Positions 54,114 to 62,863 of a stretch of 64,000 bases of DNA are shown one piece after another. The notes below the pieces were generated by a model. The model was not told the DNA's origin. It saw nothing but the letters and a program-made list of their open reading frames with translations, and did no database searches. The DNA is from an uncultured Parolsenella sp. Its GTDB lineage: Bacteria > Actinomycetota > Coriobacteriia > Coriobacteriales > Atopobiaceae. The position numbers and the translations under genes were made by a program. How positions within the stretch are numbered: position 1 is the first letter of the stretch; every line of letters starts with the position of its first letter. The DNA lies in the NCBI GenBank assembly GCA_934668375.1, contig CAKUNF010000001.1, forward strand, positions 62,001 to 126,000. Reading direction: 5' to 3'.

Positions 54114-54890
54114 CTAGTAGCTTACCTGGCAGGGGATTCCCAGCGCTCGCACGCGCTCCGCAATGCCGTCGAGCACGGCTGGCGTGGCCTTCTTGAGGCC
54201 GGGCACCGGGGTGTCTCGCGCCACGGTGTAGATCGTGGCCTCTTGCGGGCGTATGCGGCCCAGGGCCTCGAGCCAGGGAGCCACGTACTCCTCGCCGGTG
54301 TTGTCGAGGTCTCGCCCGTCGTATGTGCCTGCGAGAAACATCGTCTGAACGATGACGTGACCGTCAAAGCTCTCATACGTCTTGATCTGCCTCTCGACGT
54401 CATAGGGGGCAACTGGCCTGTCGAGCAGCTGGATGTAGGACGGGTCCACGGTGTCGAGCTTGAGGATGTTGTCGTCTGCGAGCATGAGCGCCTCGTGGAC
54501 TGCCGGCACGTGTGCACGCGTTCCGTTCGAGAGGACGGCGATCTTGCAGCCGGGGGCGATCTCGTCCCTGAGCCTCACGGCCCCGGCGATCGCCTGGGGA
54601 AACTCCGGCGCTGCCGTTGGCTCACCGTTGCCCGCGAACGTGATGACGTCGGGCAGCTGCCCTCTCTCGCGCATCGCGAGGAGCGCCTTCTCGAGCACTG
54701 CGAGAACCGTCGCCGCCGTGTTGTGGTGCTGGGTGCATCGGCGTTCGGCATTGAGGCCGTTCTCGCAGTAGAGGCAGTCGAAGGTGCAGATCTTGCCCGT
54801 TGCCGGCATCATGTTGACGCCGAGCGACAGGCCGAGCCTGCGACTGTGGACGGGCCCAAAGATGGGGCTGTCGTTGAGAAACGTTGCCAT
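54114..54890 (-). CDS. Radical SAM protein
   Basis: A 258-residue protein. The cluster motif is CTFDCLYCENG (C-x3-C-x2-C variant CxxxDCxYC, near residue 35), followed by DVITFAGNGEPTAAPEFP (GGE-like motif, SAM binding) and KIAVLSNGTRAH. It resembles the group of radical SAM proteins annotated as wybutosine-type or pyruvate-formate-lyase-activating-like (COG0731), but the substrate is unknown. ATG 54890 follows AAGGAG on the minus strand; a longer in-frame start at 54932 lacks a good site. No clear operon partner; it converges on the PAP2 gene. Confidence 0.85.
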   Translation of the reverse strand: MATFLNDSPIFGPVHSRRLGLSLGVNMMPATGKICTFDCLYCENGLNAERRCTQHHNTAATVLAVLEKALLAMRERGQLPDVITFAGNGEPTAAPEFPQAIAGAVRLRDEIAPGCKIAVLSNGTRAHVPAVHEALMLADDNILKLDTVDPSYIQLLDRPVAPYDVERQIKTYESFDGHVIVQTMFLAGTYDGRDLDNTGEEYVAPWLEALGRIRPQEATIYTVARDTPVPGLKKATPAVLDGIAERVRALGIPCQVSY

Positions 54891-55023
54891 GCTCGACTCC
54901 TTTGGCTTGCGCGATTGCTGCCATTCTCGCACGGGGAGGCTGCGGGCATCGAGCCGGCATCAGACTTTTACGTATTTGCCTTGAAGGCCGCGTCTCGCGC
55001 GGCTGGGACAGAATCGAGCTCAC

Positions 55024-55698
55024 ATGATTTGGTTTACCTCTGACACACACTTTGGCCACGCGAACGTCCTTGACTTCACGGACAGGCACCTGCGCTGGCC
55101 TTCCATCGAGTCGATGAACTCCGGTGTCATCGATGCCATCAACGAGCGTGTGTCGATGACGGACACGCTCTACATCCTCGGGGACTTCAGCTTCAAGATG
55201 ACGGCTGAGGATGCTCGGGCGCTCCGCCGCAAGATCATCTGCAGGGACGTTCACCTACTGCGAGGGAACCACGACAAGGACTGGACGCAGAAGGCCGTCG
55301 CCGACACCTTCAATGTGGAGTCGCCGATCAGCGTCCTCAAGGTCGACGGCATCAGGATCGTCATGAGCCACTACCCGCTTGCTGATTGGCAGGGCATGTC
55401 GCATGGCTCGTGGCATCTTCACGGTCACATTCACTCCCAGGGGAGTGACTACAACCGGGCGAACCGCAGGCAGGGCCTGCTGCGCTATGACGTCGGCGTC
55501 GACGCGAACGGCTACGCGCCGGTGAGCCTCGAGGAGCTCAAGGCATGGTTCGACGGCGTCGAGGCGCCTCGCACGAGGGTGAAGTGGCCGTTTTGGGTAA
55601 ACGCCACGGGTGACGAGGAACTCGACCGAGACCTCGAGCCGTGGCGTGAGCTCTATCGGGAACAAGACGAGCGGCGTCCGGGGGATCAGCTCGTCTAA
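55024..55698 (+). CDS. Metallophosphoesterase
   Basis: A 224-residue calcineurin-like phosphoesterase. Metal-binding motifs in order: DTHFGHANV (D-x-H), TLYILGDFSFK (GD), LLRGNHDKDW (GNHD), MSHYPLADW and HLHGHIHSQG (GHxH). The target is unknown; the family includes nucleotidases and phosphodiesterases. ATG 55024. It is close to the divergent radical SAM gene, and its stop overlaps the convergent endonuclease stop by 4 bp, leaving no room for an independent terminator. Confidence 0.88.
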   Translation: MIWFTSDTHFGHANVLDFTDRHLRWPSIESMNSGVIDAINERVSMTDTLYILGDFSFKMTAEDARALRRKIICRDVHLLRGNHDKDWTQKAVADTFNVESPISVLKVDGIRIVMSHYPLADWQGMSHGSWHLHGHIHSQGSDYNRANRRQGLLRYDVGVDANGYAPVSLEELKAWFDGVEAPRTRVKWPFWVNATGDEELDRDLEPWRELYREQDERRPGDQLV

Positions 55699-56480
55699 CC
55701 CCTGCGAGCGGTGACGACGCCGGTCTCGTAGTCGACCTCGTAGCCCTTTGCCGCGTTGTAGACGATGAGCTCCGTGTCGATCGAGCCGTCCGAGCTGCGC
55801 ATGTCCACGATGACGGCGCGGGGAATGGGCTCGCCTCCCACGTAGAGCGGCATCGCCGAGTAGTAGAGCGTGCCGCTCTCGTGGGCGTCGAGCCAGTCTC
55901 GGGCGATCTGCTCGCCATAGGCCATGCCGCCCTCGTTGTCGTTGCCGCCGGCATTCTGCATGCGGGTGCCCGTCACGAGGTTTTCCCGCGTGGGGTTTCC
56001 GCCGAGGCTGTCGGCGAGCAGGTGGGAGCGGTTCCAGAAGCGGCCCCTGTACGCGTCGCCGCTGGGCGTCACGATGACCGCCTTGGGGTTCTCGTTGGGC
56101 CAGCCCGCCGGGTCAACGTCGATGTCCTGCCTGCCACGCTCCTTGGCTTGCTCGCGCATCTCGTGCGTGAGGCTCGCGGCAACGATTCCCGGTCTGCCGA
56201 GCTCGTCGAGAGGTGAGTAGCTGACCTGTCCTGGCTCGACCTCCTTGCGTACCTGCGCTGGCCCCACCTCGCGCACGTAGTTGGGGGCCGCGGCCTCGTC
56301 CCAGGTCTGCCAACCGTCGGGGATCGAGGGGGCGGCGGTCGTTGCTGCGGACACTTCGGGGCTGGGGGTGAGGCTTGCGGGGAGAGCTCCTCCCACGGCC
56401 TGCCACGCAAGCGCGAGTGCGACGAGGATGGCCGAGCCAATCTGAGTGATCGTGCGTTGCGGCGTGCTGCGTTTGGCCAT
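55695..56480 (-). CDS. Secreted DNA/RNA non-specific endonuclease (EndA/NucA-like)
   Basis: A 261-residue protein with a signal or anchor segment (ITQIGSAILVALALAWQAVGGALPA, residues 10-34). The mature part holds a DNA/RNA non-specific nuclease domain: WNRSHLLADSLGG (the His is the general base, Asn-Arg-Ser-His in place of the DRGH of NucA), then RENLVTGTRMQN (metal-ligand Asn region). It probably degrades extracellular nucleic acid, as EndA does in streptococci. ATG at 56480, minus strand. It lies alone before the tRNA-Asn gene. Confidence 0.87.
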   Translation of the reverse strand: MAKRSTPQRTITQIGSAILVALALAWQAVGGALPASLTPSPEVSAATTAAPSIPDGWQTWDEAAAPNYVREVGPAQVRKEVEPGQVSYSPLDELGRPGIVAASLTHEMREQAKERGRQDIDVDPAGWPNENPKAVIVTPSGDAYRGRFWNRSHLLADSLGGNPTRENLVTGTRMQNAGGNDNEGGMAYGEQIARDWLDAHESGTLYYSAMPLYVGGEPIPRAVIVDMRSSDGSIDTELIVYNAAKGYEVDYETGVVTARRG

Positions 56481-56627
56481 CGTCTCTCCCGTCTCGCTCT
56501 CGTCTCCAATGCATCCATTGTGGCAAATTCGATGCGAGGAGGGCCGCTTACCAGCAAATTTGCCTCGCCTGTCGGGCGTGGGTCAGTCGCGGGCGGGAGA
56601 GGCTCAAAAAATTGTCAAAATTTTGGG

Positions 56628-56655
56628 TTGCACTGTCGCGGTCTTTCCGTATACT
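56628..56655 (+). promoter_or_regulatory. tRNA-Asn promoter
   Basis: TTGCAC (56628-56633) and TATACT (56650-56655) with a 16-bp spacer, giving a start near 56,662, about 40 nt before the tRNA. The TTTT and AAAA tracts just upstream resemble an UP element. Confidence 0.7.
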
Positions 56656-56701
56656 AGTTCTCGCACGCAAGGAGCAAGCAATGAGCTCCTGACAACTGAA
56701 T

Positions 56702-56776
56702 TCCTCGATAGCTCAATGGTAGAGCCCGCGGCTGTTAACCGCGTTGTTGTAGGTTCGAGTCCTACTCGAGGAGCCA
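56702..56776 (+). tRNA. tRNA-Asn (anticodon GTT)
   Basis: 75 nt including an encoded CCA. Acceptor stem TCCTCGA / TCGAGGA, discriminator G; D arm around AGCTCAATGGTAGAGC; anticodon stem CGCGG / CCGCG with 7-nt loop CTGTTAA, anticodon GTT at 56734-56736; T arm GTAGGTTCGAGTCCTAC. It reads AAC/AAU codons. It stands alone with its own promoter and terminator. Confidence 0.95.
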
Positions 56777-56786
56777 GAATTTGCAG

Positions 56787-56818
56787 CCCCGTTGGTTATG
56801 CCAGCGGGGTTTTCTTTT
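56787..56818 (+). terminator. Intrinsic terminator of tRNA-Asn
   Basis: CCCCGTTGG pairs with CCAGCGGGG (one G-U) across a 5-nt loop, followed by TTTTCTTTT. Confidence 0.88.
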
Positions 56819-56887
56819 AATCGAGAAGTACGGGCGGTCGCGACTCCGCGGTCGCCCGCCATGCGGCCCGTGGGACGGGAGGTCCCT

Positions 56888-58036
56888 TTGCTCGTCTACC
56901 TGTCTTCTGCCCTTGTTGCCATCGCGGCCGTGACCGCGGCTGAGCGTATGCCCGCCATCGGCCGTCGCGAGGCCATCGCGCTGTGGGCCGTGGCGTTTAT
57001 CGCGCTCGTCGTGCCGGCCGCACTTCGCTATGACATCGGCGTTGACTACTCGGCCACCATGGAGTCCTCCGGCTACCTCGGCTACTGGCAGCTCTATCAC
57101 CTCTATGCATCCGAGCCTCCGGCGCTTGGCATGGATCCCGGTTTCTACCTGCTCATCCGTCTGCTCAACCTGTTCACGGACAACCCGCAGTGGATGTTCG
57201 CGGCAATGTCTGCGGCCACTTACGCGCTCGTGCTCAGAGCCTGCCGACGCGTCTCGCCGGCGCCGGCGTTGTCAGTGGCCCTCTTTATCGTGGCGGGGTT
57301 CTACTTCGAGACGTACAACATCGCCCGTCAGTGGTTTGCCATCGCGTGCGTCCTGAACGGCCTCGAATGGGTGGGCAGTGGGGGAGGAGAAGACCCGGCG
57401 GCTGCCCGCCATGCCTTTCTCCGCTTCGCTCTCTGGGTGCTTCTTGGGGCCAGCATGCACCTGAGCTGCCTCATGTGGCTTGCCCTGTGGCCGTTGCTGC
57501 GCGTGAGGATGACGCCGGTCCGTGCGGTGGTGTCGCTCGTGGCCGTCATCGTGCTTGCGCTCGTGGGCGTGCACGTGGCCCAGCTGTTGTTCTCGGGCAC
57601 GCGCTTTGGCCTGTACCTTGACCCCTCGAGCAGCGTCTACGTGGGTCCTGAGCCCAGGCTCAACGCCATCGTGACGTCTGGCATCACGTGGGCGTTCGCG
57701 CTTCTGGCGTCTCGGCTTGCCGATAGGCCTCTCGGCAGGATCGCCTCGGCCTTGCTCACATGCGCCACGCTCGCGTTTGCGCTCAACGTCTCTGCGGCGT
57801 TCCTCCCGTTCATCATCGATCGAGTGGCGCGCTACTTCTCGCCGATGCTCATCCTGCTCATGCCCGTGGCCGTCTCCTGGATGGGGGACAAGCGCCTGCG
57901 CCGCGCCTGCGTCGCCGTCGTCCTCGCTGCCTGGATCGCCGCGACCTATGTGCAGGTCATTGCGGGCGGGCAGTACGGCGTCGTGCCGTATCAGTCAGTA
58001 TTTGATGAGCGTGCGGTGGAGGGCATACTGTCCTGA
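56888..58036 (+). CDS. EpsG/Wzy-like polysaccharide membrane protein
   Basis: A 382-residue protein with about 9-10 membrane helices, resembling EpsG/Wzy-like polymerases (family pattern around RYDIGVDYSATME and DPGFYLLIRLLNLFTDNPQW). It may polymerise or help export an extracellular glycan. Start choice: TTG 56888 has a strong GGGAGG 5 nt before it; ATG 56861 would add nine residues but has only weaker purine-rich sequence upstream. The gene begins about 70 bp after the tRNA-Asn terminator and leads into the ABC exporter genes, 103 bp downstream. Donor polymer unknown. Confidence 0.75.
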   Translation: MLVYLSSALVAIAAVTAAERMPAIGRREAIALWAVAFIALVVPAALRYDIGVDYSATMESSGYLGYWQLYHLYASEPPALGMDPGFYLLIRLLNLFTDNPQWMFAAMSAATYALVLRACRRVSPAPALSVALFIVAGFYFETYNIARQWFAIACVLNGLEWVGSGGGEDPAAARHAFLRFALWVLLGASMHLSCLMWLALWPLLRVRMTPVRAVVSLVAVIVLALVGVHVAQLLFSGTRFGLYLDPSSSVYVGPEPRLNAIVTSGITWAFALLASRLADRPLGRIASALLTCATLAFALNVSAAFLPFIIDRVARYFSPMLILLMPVAVSWMGDKRLRRACVAVVLAAWIAATYVQVIAGGQYGVVPYQSVFDERAVEGILS

Positions 58037-58138
58037 CGCTCGGCTGCTATCATTTAGGGCTTGAGACGCCGCGCAAGCCTTGCGTAACGCCTCCAATGCG
58101 CCCTGCGCGCCATCTGATGGACCGTCAAGGAGACCGAA

Positions 58139-58978
58139 TTGTCCCAAGACCAGACCGTGGCCGGACAGGCCACCGTGCCCGCCTCGGAGGCCTACGCCAA
58201 GACCAACCGGGCCAAGGAGAAGTTCATCCTCGCCCAACTCGTGGGCAAGGACTTCAAGCGCAAGTATCGCCGCAGCGTCCTCGGCGTTGTGTGGAGCGTG
58301 CTCAACCCACTGCTCATGATGATCGTCATGTCGCTCGTGTTCTCCTTCTTCCTGCGCTACGACAACATGGAGCACTACCCGCTCTACCTCATCCTCGGCA
58401 ACGTCATCTGGACCATCTTCGCCGACTCCACCAACCAGGGCGTCACCTCCATCCTCGACGCGGCACCGCTGCTCAAGAAGGTGCGCATCAACAAGACGGT
58501 GTTCCCGGTTGAGCGCGTGCTGTTTGCCCTCGTGAACTTTGCGTTTTCGCTCATCGCCGTCGTGATCGTCATGCTGTGGGAGGGCGTCATGCCCACCTGG
58601 ACGGTCATTCTGCTGCCTGTGCTGCTCGTACTGCTCATGGGCTTCTGCATCGGCATGAGCCTGCTGCTCTCCTCGCTTGCCGTCTTCTTCCGCGACATCA
58701 TCCACCTGTGGAGCGTCGTCATCCTCGCCTGGAGCTACGTCACGCCGCTGTTCTGGCCCGTGAGCATGATCTCTCAGGTCCCGTATGCGTTCATGCGCGT
58801 CATTATGCTCGCGAACCCCATGTACAACTACGTCACGTTCATGCGCATGATCCTGCTCAACGGCCAGCCGCCCGAGCTCATCACCATCGGCATGTGCGTG
58901 TTTTGGGCCGCCTTCATGCTCGTGGTTGGCTATGCGGTCTTCCGCAAGCTGCAGCGCAAGTTCATCCTCTACATCTAG
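58139..58978 (+). CDS. Polysaccharide ABC exporter, permease
   Basis: A 279-residue ABC-2-type permease with six helices, in the Wzm/TagG/RfbA group that exports lipid-linked polysaccharides or teichoic acids. The N-terminal part (KDFKRKYRRSVLGVVWSVLNPLLMM) is typical. TTG start at 58139 follows AAGGAG. It is paired with an ATPase gene 27 bp downstream. It lacks any ligand-binding domain, so substrate recognition likely rests on the ATPase or the lipid-linked glycan itself. Confidence 0.9.
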   Translation: MSQDQTVAGQATVPASEAYAKTNRAKEKFILAQLVGKDFKRKYRRSVLGVVWSVLNPLLMMIVMSLVFSFFLRYDNMEHYPLYLILGNVIWTIFADSTNQGVTSILDAAPLLKKVRINKTVFPVERVLFALVNFAFSLIAVVIVMLWEGVMPTWTVILLPVLLVLLMGFCIGMSLLLSSLAVFFRDIIHLWSVVILAWSYVTPLFWPVSMISQVPYAFMRVIMLANPMYNYVTFMRMILLNGQPPELITIGMCVFWAAFMLVVGYAVFRKLQRKFILYI

Positions 58979-59005
58979 TCTGTGCCGAAAGGCTGGTTAT
59001 TCCCC

Positions 59006-59773
59006 ATGGCAGTCAAGAATGACATCACAAGCCCCGAGGACTATGCCATCGAGGTCGACGACGTCTCCATGATCTTCAACATGGCGAGCGAGCGCCTCGA
59101 CAACCTCAAGGAGTACTTCATCAAGCTCGTGAAGCACGAGCTGTTCTTCGAGGAGTTCCATGCCCTCAAGCACGTGAGCTTCAAGGTGCGCCGTGGCGAG
59201 GTGCTCGGCCTTGTGGGCACGAACGGCTCGGGCAAGTCCACGATGCTCAAGATCATCGCCGGCGTGCTGGAGCCCAGCGAGGGCAGCGTGCGCGTGCACG
59301 GCAACATCGCGCCGCTCATCGAGCTTGGCGCCGGCTTTGACATCGAGCTCACCGCCCGCGAGAACATCTACCTCAACGGCGCGCTTCTCGGCTACACCAA
59401 GGACTTCATCGACGCCCACCTCGACGACATCGTGGACTTTGCCGAGCTCAGGGACTTCATGGACATGCCGCTCAAGAACTACTCGAGCGGCATGGTGGCG
59501 CGCATCGCCTTCGCCATCGCTACGGTCGTGGAGCCCGACGTCCTCATCGTTGACGAGACCCTCTCCGTGGGCGACGTCTTCTTCCAGGAGAAGTGCGAGC
59601 GTCGCATCCGCGAGTTCATCGAGAGCGGCCGCGTCACCGTCCTGTTCGTGAGCCACTCGCTCGAGCAGGTCGAGCGCCTGTGCACGCGCTGCGTCTGGAT
59701 CGAGAAGGGCGAGCAGCGCATGGTGGGCGACACCGACGAGGTCTGCCAGGCCTACCGCAGGCAGTTCAACTAA
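59006..59773 (+). CDS. Polysaccharide ABC exporter, ATPase
   Basis: A 255-residue Wzt/TagH-type ATPase. An N-terminal extension (DYAIEVDDVSMIFNM) precedes Walker A VGTNGSGKSTMLKII (near 78), then the Q-loop region ELGAGFDIELTARENIYL, a signature YSSGMVARIAFAIA and Walker B VLIVDETLSVGD. The C-terminal domain is short, without a carbohydrate-binding module. With the permease it should drive export of a polymer across the membrane. Start: ATG 59006; an in-frame GTG at 58982 has no ribosome site. It overlaps the next glycosyltransferase by one base (TAATG). Confidence 0.92.
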   Translation: MAVKNDITSPEDYAIEVDDVSMIFNMASERLDNLKEYFIKLVKHELFFEEFHALKHVSFKVRRGEVLGLVGTNGSGKSTMLKIIAGVLEPSEGSVRVHGNIAPLIELGAGFDIELTARENIYLNGALLGYTKDFIDAHLDDIVDFAELRDFMDMPLKNYSSGMVARIAFAIATVVEPDVLIVDETLSVGDVFFQEKCERRIREFIESGRVTVLFVSHSLEQVERLCTRCVWIEKGEQRMVGDTDEVCQAYRRQFN

Positions 59774-60720
59774 TGGGCGCCGAGGAAACCGCTGGCGCGC
59801 GCAAGAAGAGCGTCGCCGCCGTCGTCGTGACGTATAACCGCAAGGACCTCCTGCTCGAGTGCCTGGATTGCCTCGCCGCGCAGGACCTTGGGCGCCTTGG
59901 GGACTCCTACGGGCTGTCCGTCATCGTCGTGGACAACGCAAGCAGTGATGGCACGGAGCAGGCGCTGGCGCCGCTCGTGGAGTCTGGGCGCATCGCGTAC
60001 TTCAACACGGGCGAGAACCTTGGTGGGGCCGGCGGCTTCAACTTTGGCATGCGTGTGGCGGTCGAGGCGGGCCATGACTTTGTCTGGGTCATGGACGATG
60101 ACTGCATGACTCACCCCGACACCCTTCGCGAGCTGCTGCTCGCCGGTGAGGGGTTGGACGGTGACTTTGGCTACCTCACGAGCGTGTGCCTGTGGACGGA
60201 TGGCAAGCCCTGCACGATGAACCGCCAGCGCCATCCGCTGCACACCACTATCGAGGATTTCTCGCCCGAGCTGCAGCCTTGCACGCTTGCCTCGTTCGTG
60301 TCTCTGTTCGTGCCGGCGGACGTCATCGCCGAGCTGGGCCTTCCCATCAAGGACTTCTTCATCTGGACGGACGACTGGGAGTTCACGCGACGCGTCTCTC
60401 GCAGGTATCCGTGCTATGTCGTGGGTGCGAGCGTCGTGACGCACAAGTGCAAAGTCAACGGCGCCGGCAACATCGCGCTCGACTCCGGTGAGCGCATCAG
60501 CCGCTTCCGCCTGGCCTATCGCAACGACATCGTCCTGTATCGTGGTGAGGGTCTGGCCGGCTACGCCTATGTTGCGGCGCGCGACCTCAACCACCTTGCG
60601 CGTATCGCCCTCGAGGCAAAGGGCCGCAAGCTGGAGCGAGCGCGTGCCGTCATCGGCGGAACGCTCGAGGGCCTTCGCTTCCATCCCCAGATCGAGTACG
60701 TGAGGAGACCGGAGAAGTAG
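59773..60720 (+). CDS. Family 2 glycosyltransferase (galactofuranosyltransferase-like)
   Basis: A 315-residue GT-A enzyme. Visible: AVVVTYNRKDLLLECLDCL, VDNASSDGTEQAL, NLGGAGGFNFGM, the metal-binding WVMDDDCMTHPD and the later FFIWTDDWEFTRRVSRRYP (base region). The DDD triad and overall pattern match rhamnosyl/galactofuranosyl-type transferases (GlfT1-like). Acts on the cytoplasmic side. The start ATG overlaps the ATPase stop, so it is coupled to the exporter. Its donor may be UDP-galactofuranose from Glf or a dTDP-sugar; the sequence does not decide. Confidence 0.87.
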   Translation: MGAEETAGARKKSVAAVVVTYNRKDLLLECLDCLAAQDLGRLGDSYGLSVIVVDNASSDGTEQALAPLVESGRIAYFNTGENLGGAGGFNFGMRVAVEAGHDFVWVMDDDCMTHPDTLRELLLAGEGLDGDFGYLTSVCLWTDGKPCTMNRQRHPLHTTIEDFSPELQPCTLASFVSLFVPADVIAELGLPIKDFFIWTDDWEFTRRVSRRYPCYVVGASVVTHKCKVNGAGNIALDSGERISRFRLAYRNDIVLYRGEGLAGYAYVAARDLNHLARIALEAKGRKLERARAVIGGTLEGLRFHPQIEYVRRPEK

Positions 60721-60756
60721 GGGCCTGTCAACCTCGGCCACTTATTTCTCTTAGAC

Positions 60757-60800
60757 AAGCGAGGGGCAACCGCTGGATGGTGGTTGCCCCTCGCTTTGTT
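60757..60800. terminator. Bidirectional terminator between the convergent glycosyltransferase genes
   Basis: A perfect 15-bp stem (60757-60771 with 60782-60796, AAGCGAGGGGCAACC / GGTTGCCCCTCGCTT) with a 10-nt loop, followed by TGTTTT. Confidence 0.88.
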
Positions 60801-60822
60801 TTGGTTCCTTTGGGCGCCTCGG

Positions 60823-62664
60823 CTACTCCATGCCCAGGCGGCTTCTCCAGTATGCTTCGCTCGTCATCCTCGGGAAGGCGCCTGCGTAGGCGGCGGCGAC
60901 CTTCTCGTGCTCGAGCTGCCAGCGGCGCTTGAGGGCGCGCTCGCGCTCGATGATGCGGCGGTTGCGCTCGCGGTCCATGCGGCGCACGGCAGCCTTCTCG
61001 CCGGTGACGTCGAGCACGAGCACCGTCTTGCGCGCGACCGTGTCGTTGTCATAGACGCACGGGCCCGTCGTCTGCATGTGGCCGGGGGCCTTCCTGAGCA
61101 GGGCGTCCGGCAGCAGGTGCTTGTCGTAGGGAATCGACTTGCGCAGCTTGCCCACGATGCCGAGCGCATGGTGCGGCTCCGGGTGGATGGCATCGAGGTC
61201 CGCCGCGTCGAGGAGCTCGGGGTCGACCTCTGACAGGGGCACGAACTTGTCGTTGAGCTGAGCGTTCTTGCGCATGAGCGCGCTGCCGTCCACCTCCATG
61301 AGCCACTCGGGACCGCGCAGATAGTCCTCGACGCCCTGGAGCAGCAGCTCGGCCGCGCCGTACTCGAGCTCGCGGCGGCGCAGCATGACGTTTCTCCAGA
61401 CGCGCGTCATGAACAGCTCCGTGTTCACGAAGCCGTCGCACGCGGCCATGACGAGGAAGTTGCGCACGTACTGGTAGCAGTCCACCGAGGCGCGCGGACG
61501 CCCCTCGAAGCTCTCGTGCCACACGCAGACGCCGTTCATCGTCATGTACGTGGGATTGCTGCGCAGACCGTACTCAACGTCGTCGCAGCGCACGAACACG
61601 GGCAGTGGCAGTCCCTTCTCGCGGATGTTGCTGACGGGGATACACGAGAACCACCAGGCCCCGTAGGCGTGCTCAACCTCGACGTTCTCGCGTTCGTTCG
61701 CCGCGACCTCGGACAGGCGGTCCACGTAGTGGTCGGGCTTGAGCTTGGCGTACTTGCCGCTGCGCAGCACGTGGCTCACGTCCTCGAACAGGCGCGTGGG
61801 CTGCTCGACGGAGAGCATGGCGCCGTTCACGAACGCGTCTGCGTACTCGTCGCTCGCGAGCGCCAGCAGGTTGTAGGTTCGCTTGATGCTCTCGGGGAAT
61901 ACATGGACGTCATCGTCCATGAGGATGACGTGCGTGAAGGGTTGCTCGGAGTCGAGCGCGGCGAGCATTCCTCGGGCAAAGCCGCCGGCACCACCCACGT
62001 TGGCGTTGGGAATGACGGTCACGAGGTCGTCAGAGAGCGCCTCGGCGTCGAGCGTGGAGCCGTTGTCCACGACGAACATGTGGAAGTTGTCGTGGATGGG
62101 GCCGTCGTCCTCGGCCACGCTCGAACGCATGAGCTCGATGTTGGGGACGATGTAGTGCTCCTTCTTGAACGTCGTGGTGGAAAGCGCGATGCGCACGGGG
62201 CGCACGCGGCCCTCCTCGACGTTCGCCGAGTAGCAGCCGCCGTGCAGGAGCGTGCGTCCCGCGGGCAGCAGCTCGAAGGCGACGAGGTCCATGCCCGCGG
62301 CGTCGATCGTGGCGCTCACGCGGGCACGCTGTCCGGTCTCGGGCGTGATGGAGAGGCGGTCGAGTTCGACGGTGCTCTCCGCGTCCGCGCGGGCGCCTGC
62401 CGGCAGGCCCTTGATGACGACCTCGCAGGCGTCCCCAGACAGCTCGAGGGAGAGCGTCACCTCGTGGATGCCGCAGTACCTGGCCCACTTGCCCGTGGAG
62501 CATGCGTTGAGGAAGGTCATGAAGTCGGTGGGCTCGTTGACGATGAGGGCGTGTTCCTCGTCCTCATAGACGAGCGGGGACGAGCAGAATGCGTAGAGCT
62601 CGTCATGACCCGCGAGGTGGTCTGCGGGCTTGAGCAGGACGTTCGAGAGCTTGTGCTCGATCAT
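60823..62664 (-). CDS. GlfT2-like galactofuranosyltransferase
   Basis: A 613-residue protein laid out like mycobacterial GlfT2: an N-terminal beta-rich domain (about 1-145), a GT-A catalytic domain and a helical C-terminal domain. Visible: ALSTTTFKKEHYIVPNIELMRSS, VDNGSTLDAEAL, NANVGGAGGFARGM, the metal-binding LMDDDVHVFPES (near 268), FVRCDDVEYGLR (catalytic-base region) and VWHESFEGRPRAS. GlfT2 polymerises galactofuranose chains from UDP-galactofuranose; the presence of glf in this window fits. ATG 62664 follows AGGAG on the minus strand; GTG at 62670 is an alternative. Convergent with the other transferase. Confidence 0.88.
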   Translation of the reverse strand: MIEHKLSNVLLKPADHLAGHDELYAFCSSPLVYEDEEHALIVNEPTDFMTFLNACSTGKWARYCGIHEVTLSLELSGDACEVVIKGLPAGARADAESTVELDRLSITPETGQRARVSATIDAAGMDLVAFELLPAGRTLLHGGCYSANVEEGRVRPVRIALSTTTFKKEHYIVPNIELMRSSVAEDDGPIHDNFHMFVVDNGSTLDAEALSDDLVTVIPNANVGGAGGFARGMLAALDSEQPFTHVILMDDDVHVFPESIKRTYNLLALASDEYADAFVNGAMLSVEQPTRLFEDVSHVLRSGKYAKLKPDHYVDRLSEVAANERENVEVEHAYGAWWFSCIPVSNIREKGLPLPVFVRCDDVEYGLRSNPTYMTMNGVCVWHESFEGRPRASVDCYQYVRNFLVMAACDGFVNTELFMTRVWRNVMLRRRELEYGAAELLLQGVEDYLRGPEWLMEVDGSALMRKNAQLNDKFVPLSEVDPELLDAADLDAIHPEPHHALGIVGKLRKSIPYDKHLLPDALLRKAPGHMQTTGPCVYDNDTVARKTVLVLDVTGEKAAVRRMDRERNRRIIERERALKRRWQLEHEKVAAAYAGAFPRMTSEAYWRSRLGME

Positions 62665-62728
62665 GTGCACTCCTGTGCGTTGAGCCGAGTGGATTTCGAA
62701 TGTCGGCGTTGTTCTTGTCGGTGAGTAG

Positions 62729-62857
62729 TATAGTGGTCAAGACCTTTAAGACGGTGCGGGACACCGGCAAGGATCGAGCGCTTAGGCGCAACACATATGA
62801 GACCTTCACCAGACGTCCCGGGCCGCACTAGGCACAGGCGTCTTTTTTTGTGAAGGG
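62729..62857 (+). promoter_or_regulatory. pyr operon promoter and PyrR-type leader
   Basis: A TATAGT -10 box (62729-62734) precedes a leader with the PyrR-site pattern: CTTTAAGAC, then a CGGTG-CGGGA-CACCG hairpin (62752-62765), then GCAAGGATC. Downstream, AGACG (62811-62815) pairs with CGTCT before TTTTTTT (62842-62848), as an attenuator. CCTTCAC (62803-62809) is also complementary to GTGAAGG (62850-62856), which includes the pyrR ribosome site. The leader could therefore control both termination and translation. Confidence 0.7.
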
Positions 62858-62863
62858 AGCCAC

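Noticed and set aside
56702-56776. tRNA-Asn considered as an integration site for a genomic island
   Set aside because: No integrase gene or duplicated tRNA 3' end is found on either side; the downstream surface-glycan genes have ordinary host composition.
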